A stretch of 9,253 nucleotides of DNA, from positions 1 to 9,253 of the forward strand of contig DHJN01000261.1 in assembly GCA_002404345.1 (NCBI GenBank), in the 5' to 3' direction. The translations under genes were made by a program, and so were the position numbers. The notes under the pieces were generated by a model, which was given only the letters and a program-made list of their open reading frames with translations, made no database searches and was not told the DNA's origin. The DNA is from Actinobacteria bacterium UBA4719. Lineage in GTDB: Bacteria; Actinomycetota; Actinomycetes; Actinomycetales; Dermatophilaceae. Of this stretch, positions 1 to 5,730 are shown piece after piece (the stretch's first letter is position 1; every line of letters begins with the position of its first letter).

Positions 1-163
1 CGACAGCTATGTCAGGACCCCTGGGGGTGGAAGAGGTCGACCGCAGTGGTCTGGTCTGGATCGAAGCGGCCTTCCCCGAGGCCGGCCCGGCGCAGGCGCT
101 CAGCAGCAGGATGGCGGCCGCGGCCGCCACCAGCCGGAGTGATCGGGAGAACGCACGAGACAC
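1..163 (-). CDS. Putative lipoprotein, 5' part only (runs off the left edge)
   Basis: An open minus-strand frame begins with GTG at 163-161 and stays open to the window edge, about 54 codons. The N terminus is a classic bacterial lipoprotein signal: basic residues (SRAFSRSLR), a hydrophobic run (LVAAAAAILLL) and a lipobox LSAC followed by AGPASG, so the mature protein should be lipid-anchored outside the membrane. The visible mature part is rich in Ser, Thr and Pro and shows no domain. The same frame extends upstream to an ATG at 223-221, which overlaps the stop of the polysaccharide deacetylase as ATGA. That start would add 20 residues before the signal but would be a typical operon coupling. 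I prefer the GTG because it gives a normal-length signal peptide, although no strong ribosome binding site precedes it. Being directly downstream of a deacetylase, it may share its operon. Function unknown. Confidence 0.6.
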   Translation of the reverse strand, partial: MSRAFSRSLRLVAAAAAILLLSACAGPASGKAASIQTRPLRSTSSTPRGPDIAV

Positions 164-219
164 ATCAAGCCAATCTCTTGGGCGGCTATCTGGATCGATC
201 GATCTTGGCAGACGGTAGG

Positions 220-1080
220 TCATTCACGGAGCAACCGCGAGAGTGTCACGGGTATCAGTTGCCGGGATGCCGGGCCGGCAAGGATCTGCGGCAAAGCTGC
301 CACCGTGCCGGCGTGACCCAGATGCAGGCTCACGATCGATCCGGGCAGCACCTTCGCCAGTGTCCGCGACACGACCTGGGCCGATCCCGGGTCGCGGTAG
401 TCCTGTGGGTCGACGTCATAGGAGATACACCGCTGGTATCCCGATCGGCTGGCCGCAGCCCGGATCGTGGCTGTGCTGTGTGGCGTTCCGGAGGGCCGGA
501 ACCACCAACCAGTCGAGCCTGTCGCCTTGCGCAGAGCCTCGGCGCCGCGCTTGATCTCATCCTGGGCTGCTCCCGGCGACAGTGTCGGCATCTGCTGGTG
601 GCTCCACGTGTGGTTGCCGACCTCGTGGCCGGCCGCCAGGATCCGCTGGCCAAGAGATGGTGCGCCGGAAAGCCACATGCCGACAGCGAAGATGGTGATG
701 CGGGCGTCGTGGGCGGCGCAGTCGCGCAGGACCTGTTGGGTTAGCGCCTGGTCCCCGGCGCCGTGGAAGGTCAGTGCCACCTCTTGTCGGGTCCGCAAAC
801 CGTGAACGATGTCCGGGCCTGCTCGCCCGGCGATGGCAGGTTGGGGACTTGGACCCATGACCTGGGTGGTCGCAGTCTGAGCGCTCGATGAGGCTGACGA
901 CTCAGAGGCCCCAACCTTGGCGGTTGGGGTGACCGGGCCAGCGGCTGATCGTGGGACACCGCGGGTGACTTCGCTGGAGCATCCAGCTGCTGTGAGTACC
1001 GCTGCCAGAGTGAAGATCGCGGTGCGTCGATCGACCGAGCCAGCAGGGCTCGGGGGCTCGAAACTCGCGTCATCAGACAT
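220..1080 (-). CDS. Polysaccharide deacetylase (NodB-fold) lipoprotein with an atypical first motif
   Basis: The 286-residue protein has an N-terminal export signal with twin arginines (R18-R19, DRRTAIF), a hydrophobic stretch and a lipobox-like AAGC with the lipidated Cys at about 34. A Ser/Ala/Thr-rich linker follows to about residue 90. The remainder matches carbohydrate esterase family 4: motif 2 HTWSH (H157, H161, metal ligands), motif 3 RPSG (R195), a DVDPQDY motif (222-228) and SLH (H253). Members remove acetyl groups from N-acetylated sugars such as peptidoglycan or exopolysaccharide; the substrate here cannot be read. Motif 1, usually TFDDGP, is TFHGAGD (104-110), so the usual catalytic-base and metal-ligand aspartates are replaced. 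I chose ATG 1080 because it gives a compact lipoprotein signal. The frame stays open upstream with an ATG at 1290 and another at 1089, and no start has a convincing ribosome binding site. A regulator box at 1430-1446 points toward this gene. Confidence 0.8.
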   Translation of the reverse strand: MSDDASFEPPSPAGSVDRRTAIFTLAAVLTAAGCSSEVTRGVPRSAAGPVTPTAKVGASESSASSSAQTATTQVMGPSPQPAIAGRAGPDIVHGLRTRQEVALTFHGAGDQALTQQVLRDCAAHDARITIFAVGMWLSGAPSLGQRILAAGHEVGNHTWSHQQMPTLSPGAAQDEIKRGAEALRKATGSTGWWFRPSGTPHSTATIRAAASRSGYQRCISYDVDPQDYRDPGSAQVVSRTLAKVLPGSIVSLHLGHAGTVAALPQILAGPASRQLIPVTLSRLLRE

Positions 1081-1357
1081 GACTGCCATTGTGGCAATTG
1101 GACCAACCGTTGGTCGAGTCCGACTCGAACATGATCTGTTCTGTGCCCGCGGAAAACAGCGGTTGGAGATGTTGCAGGAGACTTCGGGCCGGAAGGAGTC
1201 CATCACCAGTAGCTTGCGAATGGTGTCGGGCGACGACGGGGGCCGCCGCAGATCCGAGGTCAACATCACGGCTCGGCCGAGGAGCACCATGGCCTGCCGG
1301 TCGGCGACCAGCCTCGGGGGAATTCGTCTGATTGTCGCTTAGTGCCGCCAGATCCAC
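1073..1357 (-). CDS. Possible 94-residue leader ORF upstream of the deacetylase (uncertain)
   Basis: A GTG at 1357-1355 is preceded by a strong AGGAGGAG and four bases, and lies 73 bases from the regulator box at 1430-1446. That is close to the box-to-start distance of the response regulator gene (71). Its stop overlaps the first codons of the deacetylase, as in translationally coupled pairs. Against it, the product resembles no family I know. Its third codon positions are only moderately GC-rich, while between about 1290 and 1160 the deacetylase frame has much stronger GC bias. It may be a real small protein, a leader, or the start of an older gene now frameshifted. Confidence 0.3.
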   Translation of the reverse strand: MDLAALSDNQTNSPEAGRRPAGHGAPRPSRDVDLGSAAAPVVARHHSQATGDGLLPARSLLQHLQPLFSAGTEQIMFESDSTNGWSNCHNGSHV

Positions 1358-1429
1358 GTTGCTCCTCCTGTATCGTCCTCGGCCTGGCCCAGCCAGGGAG
1401 GAGGCCCGTTAGAAGAGTGCCAGTTGAGC

Positions 1430-1446
1430 CCTGAGAAAAGCCTGAA
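1430..1446 (-). promoter_or_regulatory. Response-regulator box A (faces the deacetylase)
   Basis: Read on the minus strand this is TTCAGG CTTTT CTCAGG, two six-base direct repeats with starts 11 bp apart. It is one of five copies of the same box in this window, all intergenic. It lies 73 bases before the minus-strand GTG at 1357 and about 350 bases before the preferred deacetylase start. Binding by an OmpR-family regulator is inferred from geometry and context. Confidence 0.6.
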
Positions 1447-1533
1447 CGCGCGAAGTCCTATCGGAGTTGGAATGTCTGGAACCGGCGCATGAACACCAAC
1501 GCGGGAATCGGGTGTTGTGTGACTGCTGAGGCG

Positions 1534-1550
1534 CTCAGGCTTACCTCAGC
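1534..1550 (+). promoter_or_regulatory. Response-regulator box B (faces the PAP2 phosphatase)
   Basis: CTCAGG CTTAC CTCAGC: the same 11-bp direct-repeat architecture, on the plus strand. An inverted extra half-site GCTGAG lies just upstream at 1525-1530, making a small palindrome CTGAG-GCG-CTCAG. The box ends only 21 bases before the ATG at 1572, which is very close for an activator site. The in-frame ATG at 1653 would put it 102 bases away. Confidence 0.6.
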
Positions 1551-1571
1551 CCCGGAGCGTGATCATGAGGC

Positions 1572-2504
1572 ATGCCAACACACCCTGTGACCGCCACCAG
1601 CACAGACACGTTGACGAGGTCAGCTGTCAGCGCACCTGTCGGTCCTCGCAAGATGGCACGACGGGTTAGCGTCCCACTCGTCGCGCTCGTTGGGATATGG
1701 CTGGTGTTGGCCACCAGCCCGTGGGGCCGCTCACTCGACCTCGCAGCCTACGCCGGCCGGTTCGAGACCGGCAGGCGTTTGCACATGGTTAACGCAGCCG
1801 TACTCAACGTTGTCAATGGTACCACCTTGTTCGTGGGGATGCTCACGCTCGGAGTCGTGGGCGCATCGACGCGCAAAGTGGCGTTTGCGGCACGAGCTGT
1901 CGGCGCAGTCCTGGTCTCAGTCTTCGGTGCGGAGTTCCTCAAACTGGCCCTGCCTCACGCTGGCGTGGTCGACCCTGTCTGGACCTGGACAGGAGGGGGT
2001 TCCTTCCCCAGTGGACACACCACTATCGCGGCGTCAATGTCGCTTGCAGTCCTGGGTGTCAGTTCGAACGCATGGCGTCTTCGGCTCGCCGGTCCGCTGC
2101 TGGCCTGGACGGTCCTGACCGCCACTGCGACAATCGCCGCGGGGTGGCACCGGCCCAGCGACGTCCTCGGAGGTCTCGCAATGGCAGCCTTGGGCTACCA
2201 ACTGATGCAGGCGCGTGGCCACCGCCACGCATCATTGCGCAACTGCCTTCCCATGGCTGGTTGGCTGACGCCCGCTAAAGACTGGGCGCGGCCGGCCCTG
2301 TGGTGGGTCATCGCGACGACAGCTGTCGTCTGGGGGGCCGTGCCCGTGCCGGGTAGCGGCGATAGCCTGGCTGACTCGTCGGCAGTCCTCTATCTGGGCG
2401 CGTTGGGCGCCATCGCTGTGGGGGCTGTCCTGACGTTCACCAGTTCGGGCCACCTGGCCCACGATGGACCACGCCTGGAGCGAACCACTGCGCGAACCGC
2501 CTGA
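1572..2504 (+). CDS. PAP2-family membrane phosphatase
   Basis: A 310-residue multi-pass membrane protein with hydrophobic segments at roughly 34-48, 74-97, 104-125, 150-165, 172-190, 198-212, 242-258 and 271-290. The PAP2 acid-phosphatase signature is recognisable: a lysine in FLKLALP (K124) for motif 1, SFPSGHT (H149) for motif 2 and GWHRPSD (H193, D197) for motif 3. Relatives dephosphorylate phosphatidate, phosphatidylglycerol phosphate or undecaprenyl diphosphate at the outer face of the membrane; which one applies is not visible. Motif 1 lacks the usual Arg-Pro, and motif 3 lacks the usual Ser-Arg pair before the His. The ATG at 1572 has GAGG only one base upstream, a poor spacing. M28 (ATG 1653, MARRVSVPL) is an alternative start immediately before the first membrane segment. 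A regulator box lies just upstream, suggesting control by the nearby two-component systems. Confidence 0.88.
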   Translation: MPTHPVTATSTDTLTRSAVSAPVGPRKMARRVSVPLVALVGIWLVLATSPWGRSLDLAAYAGRFETGRRLHMVNAAVLNVVNGTTLFVGMLTLGVVGASTRKVAFAARAVGAVLVSVFGAEFLKLALPHAGVVDPVWTWTGGGSFPSGHTTIAASMSLAVLGVSSNAWRLRLAGPLLAWTVLTATATIAAGWHRPSDVLGGLAMAALGYQLMQARGHRHASLRNCLPMAGWLTPAKDWARPALWWVIATTAVVWGAVPVPGSGDSLADSSAVLYLGALGAIAVGAVLTFTSSGHLAHDGPRLERTTARTA

Positions 2505-2697
2505 GTGCAACCGAAGTCCTGTGATCGCGAACAACTGCTTCGCCTCATCAGATGGAGTCCGGCAGATCCGGCCCGGTCTCTCGCGGCGGGTGATCTACGC
2601 GGTTGGACACGTGACACGGCCGGGATGGTGCAGGACCCCAACGGGAATTCCCTATCGCGCACCCGTGGGAAGCCCAGGCGAATACCGGGCCGGAGCT

Positions 2698-2714
2698 TTC
2701 AGGCTGCTCTCAGC
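2698..2714 (+). promoter_or_regulatory. Response-regulator box C (faces the methyltransferase)
   Basis: TTCAGG CTGCT CTCAGC, with half-sites 11 bp apart, 64 bases between the box and the ATG at 2779. It sits in the 274-base gap after the PAP2 gene, in which I see no other gene. Its presence suggests the methyltransferase has its own regulated promoter and does not depend only on read-through from PAP2. Confidence 0.62.
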
Positions 2715-2778
2715 CACGTTGGTGCACGGTGGGCTCATGGCCGCCGTTCGGTGGAGGCCCTGGTCAAGGAGATTAGCG

Positions 2779-3597
2779 ATGAGCCAAAGAGGACTGCGGC
2801 CGGATACCGGTCCGGGGACGGTGGGGGGCACGGGTCTCCCTGGGGGCGGCGAACAGGTGCCTCAGGTCCACGGGCTGGAGGCTCATGACGGGGCTCTCCG
2901 CGGTCAGCTGCAGTCCTCTTGGGACGCCCGAGTCGACTCCTGGTCGGAACAAGTGGAGTCATCGGCAGCATTCGCCAGAGTGCGCGATGTGGTTCTGGAG
3001 CGCGCCGACCCCCAACTGACCGACCGTTGCGTGGACCTGGGCGCGGGCAGTGGGTTCCTGACGTTGGCCTTAGCCGCGCGGGTTGATCATGTCGTGGCCG
3101 TGGACGTGGCACCGCTGATGCTCAACCGTCTGGCCTCGCGTGCGACTGCCGCTGGTCTGGGTAACGTGCAGACGAAGGTCGGGGACATGACCAGGGCCGA
3201 TTTTCCGTCCCTATCGCTGAATCTGGTGGTCAGCAACTATGCGCTTCATTCGGTCCCGCACCAGGACAAGCTGGTTCTTCTGAGGCACGCTTTCCAGTGG
3301 CTAGCGCCCGGGGGTCGGATTGTCATCGCTGACATGATGCTCGGGCACGGTGGCAGTGGCCGTGACCGCAGCATCGCGGCGACCAAGATCCGGCGGCTGT
3401 CGGCCCGTGGCCCCGCCGGCTGGTGGCGCGCCGCTCGGAACGCCGCACAGCTAAGCCTCGGCGTTGGTGAGAACCGGCCAGCCAGTCCCGCGTGGTGGGT
3501 CGGCGCCTTGCAGCAGGCCGGGTTCACTCAGGTCTTCCAGAACGACGTGGTGGCTGAGGCGGGTGTTGTCTCCGGGGTGAAACCAGCCGGTGGCTGA
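2779..3597 (+). CDS. Class I SAM-dependent methyltransferase
   Basis: The 272-residue product carries a Rossmann-type methyltransferase core: motif I VDLGAGSGFL (85-94) binding S-adenosylmethionine, the acidic end of strand 2 in AVDVAP (107-112), GDMTRADFP (135-143), VVSNYALHSV (150-159) and the post-core LAPGGRIVIADMM (175-187). The acceptor cannot be deduced; related enzymes methylate lipids, quinones, sugars or small molecules. No signal peptide or membrane segment is evident, so it should be cytoplasmic. The start is supported by AAGGAG seven bases before the ATG at 2779. The first 40 residues are glycine-rich and probably disordered, and a GTG at 2857 would trim most of them. The frame is open further upstream, but those starts lie in or before the regulator box region. 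The tail (about 200-245) is Trp/Ala/Arg-rich and may help bind substrate. It shares the regulator box with envelope genes, hinting at a lipid or envelope substrate. Confidence 0.85.
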   Translation: MSQRGLRPDTGPGTVGGTGLPGGGEQVPQVHGLEAHDGALRGQLQSSWDARVDSWSEQVESSAAFARVRDVVLERADPQLTDRCVDLGAGSGFLTLALAARVDHVVAVDVAPLMLNRLASRATAAGLGNVQTKVGDMTRADFPSLSLNLVVSNYALHSVPHQDKLVLLRHAFQWLAPGGRIVIADMMLGHGGSGRDRSIAATKIRRLSARGPAGWWRAARNAAQLSLGVGENRPASPAWWVGALQQAGFTQVFQNDVVAEAGVVSGVKPAGG

Positions 3598-3681
3598 TTC
3601 TGGTCGCTGTGCCGCACCGCGAACGGGTTCCTCCAGCAGTTCCTCCGTGTTGGCGAGACCATCGCAGGTTTTAGTCGGTGG

Positions 3682-4365
3682 TCACAGCAGACTGGGCCGC
3701 CTCAACGTGGGCTCAAGGTCGCCCTCCTGTTCCAGGTCCGCAGTGACCGCCGCGCTGACGCCCCGGCGACGTCGAGCGCGTACGACAACCAGAACGACGG
3801 CAGCTGCGAGTGCGCCTAGTATCAACAACGAAATATGGCTGAGAATGCTCTGGATGTGAGTCAGCGAGGATCCGGCGCTGTATCCAAGCAGGACGACAGC
3901 CCCAGCCCAGGCTGTCCCGCCCAGAACGTTCGCGGACAAGAACCGGCGATAGGGCATTTCAACCATCCCCGCGACCGTCGGCACCAGCGCCCGCAGGACG
4001 CCCACCCAACGGCCGGCGACCACCGCCCAAAAGCCGTGCGCGGCAACGGTTTCTTCAGCCCGGTCCCAGTGGCGAGTTTTGATCCGTAGACCCAGCCGCG
4101 TGAGGCGAAGGCGAGGACCGAAGTGACGACCCACCAAGTAGCCCACGGAGTCGCCGGCGATTGCGGCGACGATGGCCAGCATCAACAACACCGTCAGATC
4201 AATGTTGCCGCGGGCGGCAAGTACGCCTGCGACCAATAGGGCAGTCTCCCCGGGAAGAACAAGCCCCACAAAGGCCGCAGCCTCCAAGAAAGCCAATGCG
4301 ACCAAAATGGCATAGACCGGCCACCCGTGCAGGGCCATGACCATCTGAAACAGACTGGTGATCAT
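3682..4365 (-). CDS. DedA-family integral membrane protein
   Basis: A 227-residue membrane protein of the DedA (SNARE-associated/VTT) family. Visible hallmarks are FLEAAAFVGLVLPGE (26-40) with the family's conserved acidic residue E40, GDSVGYLVGRHFG (71-83), and AGRWVGVLRALVPTVAGM (117-134) with two arginines six residues apart (R119, R125) and the re-entrant Pro-Gly pattern. Membrane segments follow at about 144-166 and 178-196. An Arg-rich patch (197-201) and a hydrophilic tail, likely cytoplasmic, end the protein. Some DedA proteins recycle undecaprenyl phosphate across the membrane and support antimicrobial-peptide resistance and proton-motive-force homeostasis; other members handle other lipids. 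The ATG at 4365 lies seven bases after the regulator's stop, with GAGGG overlapping that stop as ribosome binding site. The two genes are therefore one operon with likely translational coupling. Confidence 0.9.
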   Translation of the reverse strand: MITSLFQMVMALHGWPVYAILVALAFLEAAAFVGLVLPGETALLVAGVLAARGNIDLTVLLMLAIVAAIAGDSVGYLVGRHFGPRLRLTRLGLRIKTRHWDRAEETVAAHGFWAVVAGRWVGVLRALVPTVAGMVEMPYRRFLSANVLGGTAWAGAVVLLGYSAGSSLTHIQSILSHISLLILGALAAAVVLVVVRARRRRGVSAAVTADLEQEGDLEPTLRRPSLL

Positions 4366-4372
4366 TGCGCCC

Positions 4373-5050
4373 TCAGCCGCCGTCGTGAGCAAGCCGGTAG
4401 CCCATCCCGCGAACCGTTTCAATGGCGTGCCGGTCGAACGGGACGTCAATCTTGTTCCGCAGGTACCGGATGTACACCTCGACGATGTTGGGGTCGCCGT
4501 CGAAGGCGGGATCCCACACGCCGTCGAGGATCGCGGTCTTTGTTGCGACGTCACCGCGGTGGTGCATCAGGAACTCTAGGAGCCCATACTCGCGGGGGGT
4601 AAGCGGTATCTCCTGGCCGGCGCGTTCGACCCGTCGCCGGGCAGGGTCCAAAGACAAGTCGCCCGCAGTCAGGACGACGGGTCGTTCGGGACCACCGCGC
4701 CGGATCAAGGCGCGCAGTCGTGCCACCAGGACGATGAAGCTGAACGGCTTGGTCAGGTAGTCGTCGGCGCCCAGGTCGAACGCGTCACTCTGGTCATACT
4801 CTCCGTCCTTGGCCGTGAGCATGAGCACCGGCGTCCAGACCCCCCGCCGACGCAACTCTTCTAACACCTTGTAGCCGTTGAGCTTTGGCAGCATGATGTC
4901 CAGGACGATGACGTCGAACGCGGTCTCGGTCGCGATCCAGACCGCGTCTTCACCGTTGTGGACGACCTCGACAACGAACCCGCCGTCGGTCAGTCCGCGC
5001 CTGACGGTCTCAGCCAGCCGTACCTCGTCTTCAACCACTAGCACGTGCAC
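4373..5050 (-). CDS. OmpR/PhoB-family response regulator 1 (operon with DedA)
   Basis: A 225-residue DNA-binding response regulator. The receiver domain (about 1-118) has the acidic pocket E7-D8, phospho-acceptor D51 (VIVLDIMLP), switch T79 (LTAKDGEYD) and conserved K101 (LTKPFS). A winged-helix effector domain (about 125-222) contains LTPREYGLLEFLM, the recognition helix around DPNIVEVYIRYLRNKI and the wing IETVRGMGYRL. The start is GTG at 5050, with AAGGA eight bases upstream, giving the typical MHVLVVEDE. In-frame ATGs at 5056 and 5059 are too close to that site. No kinase gene follows it; DedA does. It is a close paralogue of the regulator at 5731-6405. A regulator box at 5121-5137 points at it, suggesting autoregulation or cross-regulation by its paralogue. 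Its kinase partner is unknown; one of the two kinases in this window is possible. Confidence 0.93.
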   Translation of the reverse strand: MHVLVVEDEVRLAETVRRGLTDGGFVVEVVHNGEDAVWIATETAFDVIVLDIMLPKLNGYKVLEELRRRGVWTPVLMLTAKDGEYDQSDAFDLGADDYLTKPFSFIVLVARLRALIRRGGPERPVVLTAGDLSLDPARRRVERAGQEIPLTPREYGLLEFLMHHRGDVATKTAILDGVWDPAFDGDPNIVEVYIRYLRNKIDVPFDRHAIETVRGMGYRLAHDGG

Positions 5051-5120
5051 GGTCATCATCCTTAATGTTGTCCTCGCCGCGGCGACCTGATTCACTCGCG
5101 GCCCATTGTCGGTGACGGCC

Positions 5121-5137
5121 GCTGAGAAACACCTGAA
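5121..5137 (-). promoter_or_regulatory. Response-regulator box D (faces response regulator 1-DedA)
   Basis: On the minus strand: TTCAGG TGTTT CTCAGC, half-sites 11 bp apart, 70 bases between the box and the GTG at 5050. It is in the divergent promoter region between the two regulator operons and fits autoregulation or cross-regulation. Confidence 0.65.
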
Positions 5138-5172
5138 TATCCTCCGTGCTGGCCTGATCGTTGTGTTCGTGG

Positions 5173-5200
5173 TCGAACCTGAATGGATCGACAGGTTCGA
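5173..5200 (+). repeat. Perfect 9-bp inverted repeat next to box E
   Basis: TCGAACCTG (5173-5181) and CAGGTTCGA (5192-5200) are exact inverted repeats separated by 10 bases. The right arm touches box E and contributes another CAGGTTC copy (5192-5198) that repeats at 5202-5208. CAGG therefore recurs at 5192, 5202 and 5213, about one helical turn apart. It may be an accessory operator or an extended regulator-binding array. Confidence 0.5.
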
Positions 5201-5216
5201 TCAGGTTCCCCTCAGG
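5200..5216 (+). promoter_or_regulatory. Response-regulator box E (faces secreted protein-regulator-kinase unit)
   Basis: ATCAGG TTCCC CTCAGG, half-sites 11 bp apart, 53 bases between the box and the ATG at 5270. It lies back to back with box D in the 219-base divergent region, so one regulator could control both operons from here. Confidence 0.65.
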
Positions 5217-5269
5217 GGTGGTTTCGCACAGTGGGGTTGTTCGAACGACCCCAACCGAAAGGGAACTTC

Positions 5270-5626
5270 ATGAATGTCAAGAAGATCGTCATTGGCGGCG
5301 CCGCCGCCACGGCCCTCGGCATTGCGGCTCTGGCCGGAACGGGAACGGCCTTCGCGTCCGCACCGACCACCAACACCCACCAGACCAGCACCGTCCAGCG
5401 GGGAAGCCAGAGCACCCCCGACACCGCCGCATCCACCGAGAAGGCGGGCGTCGAGGCAGTCGGTCAGCCCGACGGCGACAACGTCCAGCAGGGCGACCAG
5501 AGCTCCCCAGACACGGCGGCATCGGCCGAGAAGGCCGGCACCGAGTCCGGGGTGTCAGATGGCCCGGGCGGGCACGCCGACGCTGGCGGAAGCAGCGTCG
5601 ACCACCAGTTCGAGGGCAACGAGTAA
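5270..5626 (+). CDS. Small secreted acidic protein with two copies of a 30-residue repeat
   Basis: The 118-residue product begins with a clear Sec signal peptide (NVKK, then a hydrophobic run at about 6-27) with probable cleavage after AFA near residue 29. The mature part has no cysteine and is acidic, Gly/Ser/Ala-rich and probably disordered. It contains a tandem duplication of period 30: VQRGSQSTPDTAASTEKAG (42-60) and VQQGDQSSPDTAASAEKAG (72-90). It ends with SDGPGGHADAGGSSVDHQF and an acidic tail. The start ATG has AAAGGGA five bases upstream. It is the first gene after box E and stands before a response regulator-kinase pair, an arrangement compatible with a regulated target, a signal modulator or an extracellular sensor partner of the kinase. 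A long hairpin follows at 5641-5674. I do not recognise a characterised family; the DGPGGH...DHQFEG ending looks like a conserved tail, but I cannot verify that here. Confidence 0.85.
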   Translation: MNVKKIVIGGAAATALGIAALAGTGTAFASAPTTNTHQTSTVQRGSQSTPDTAASTEKAGVEAVGQPDGDNVQQGDQSSPDTAASAEKAGTESGVSDGPGGHADAGGSSVDHQFEGNE

Positions 5627-5640
5627 GGAGGAGTACCGAA

Positions 5641-5674
5641 CGCGGGCGGCCGAGGTGGTTCTCGGCCGCCCGCG
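5641..5674 (+). terminator. Perfect 14-bp hairpin after the secreted-protein gene
   Basis: CGCGGGCGGCCGAG (5641-5654), six-base loop GTGGTT, then the exact complement at 5661-5674. No T-run follows, as is common for actinobacterial terminators. It lies 15 bases after the stop and 57 bases before the next start, so it may end most transcripts after the secreted-protein gene, or stabilise their 3' end, and let only some continue into the regulator and kinase. Confidence 0.65.
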
Positions 5675-5730
5675 GACGTATGCGCGGCGTCTACTCTGGC
5701 GTTGAACAGACCAACGGCAAGGAGGCGACG

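Larger units (their letters stand above)
1081..1571. other. Divergent intergenic region between deacetylase and PAP2 genes
   Basis: This 491-base stretch separates two genes read in opposite directions. It contains two copies of the direct-repeat regulator box, one facing each gene (1430-1446 and 1534-1550), and a strong ribosome binding site with a GTG start on the minus strand at 1357. The deacetylase frame remains open up to a TAA near 1336, with GC-rich third positions in its middle part. This could be a coding remnant or an unusually long N terminus. I could not identify -35/-10 hexamers with confidence. Confidence 0.6.

Noticed and set aside
46..744. Long plus-strand open frame opposite the deacetylase
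   Set aside because: It is a GC-rich antisense shadow: the product is Arg/Pro-rich without domains, while the minus strand has recognisable deacetylase motifs.
2860..2890. CCTCAGG and related CTCAG strings inside the methyltransferase coding region
   Set aside because: No partner half-site at the 11-bp spacing; chance matches in GC-rich coding sequence.
3627..3646. Short direct repeat GTTCCTCC-AGCA-GTTCCTCC between the methyltransferase and DedA genes
   Set aside because: Only two 8-base copies with no hairpin or operator geometry. I see no clear terminator in this 84-base convergent gap.
5161..5730. Long in-frame N-terminal extension of response regulator 2
   Set aside because: It overlaps the secreted-protein gene and the hairpin, is low-complexity Arg-rich, and the normal start MRVLVVEDE has an excellent ribosome binding site.
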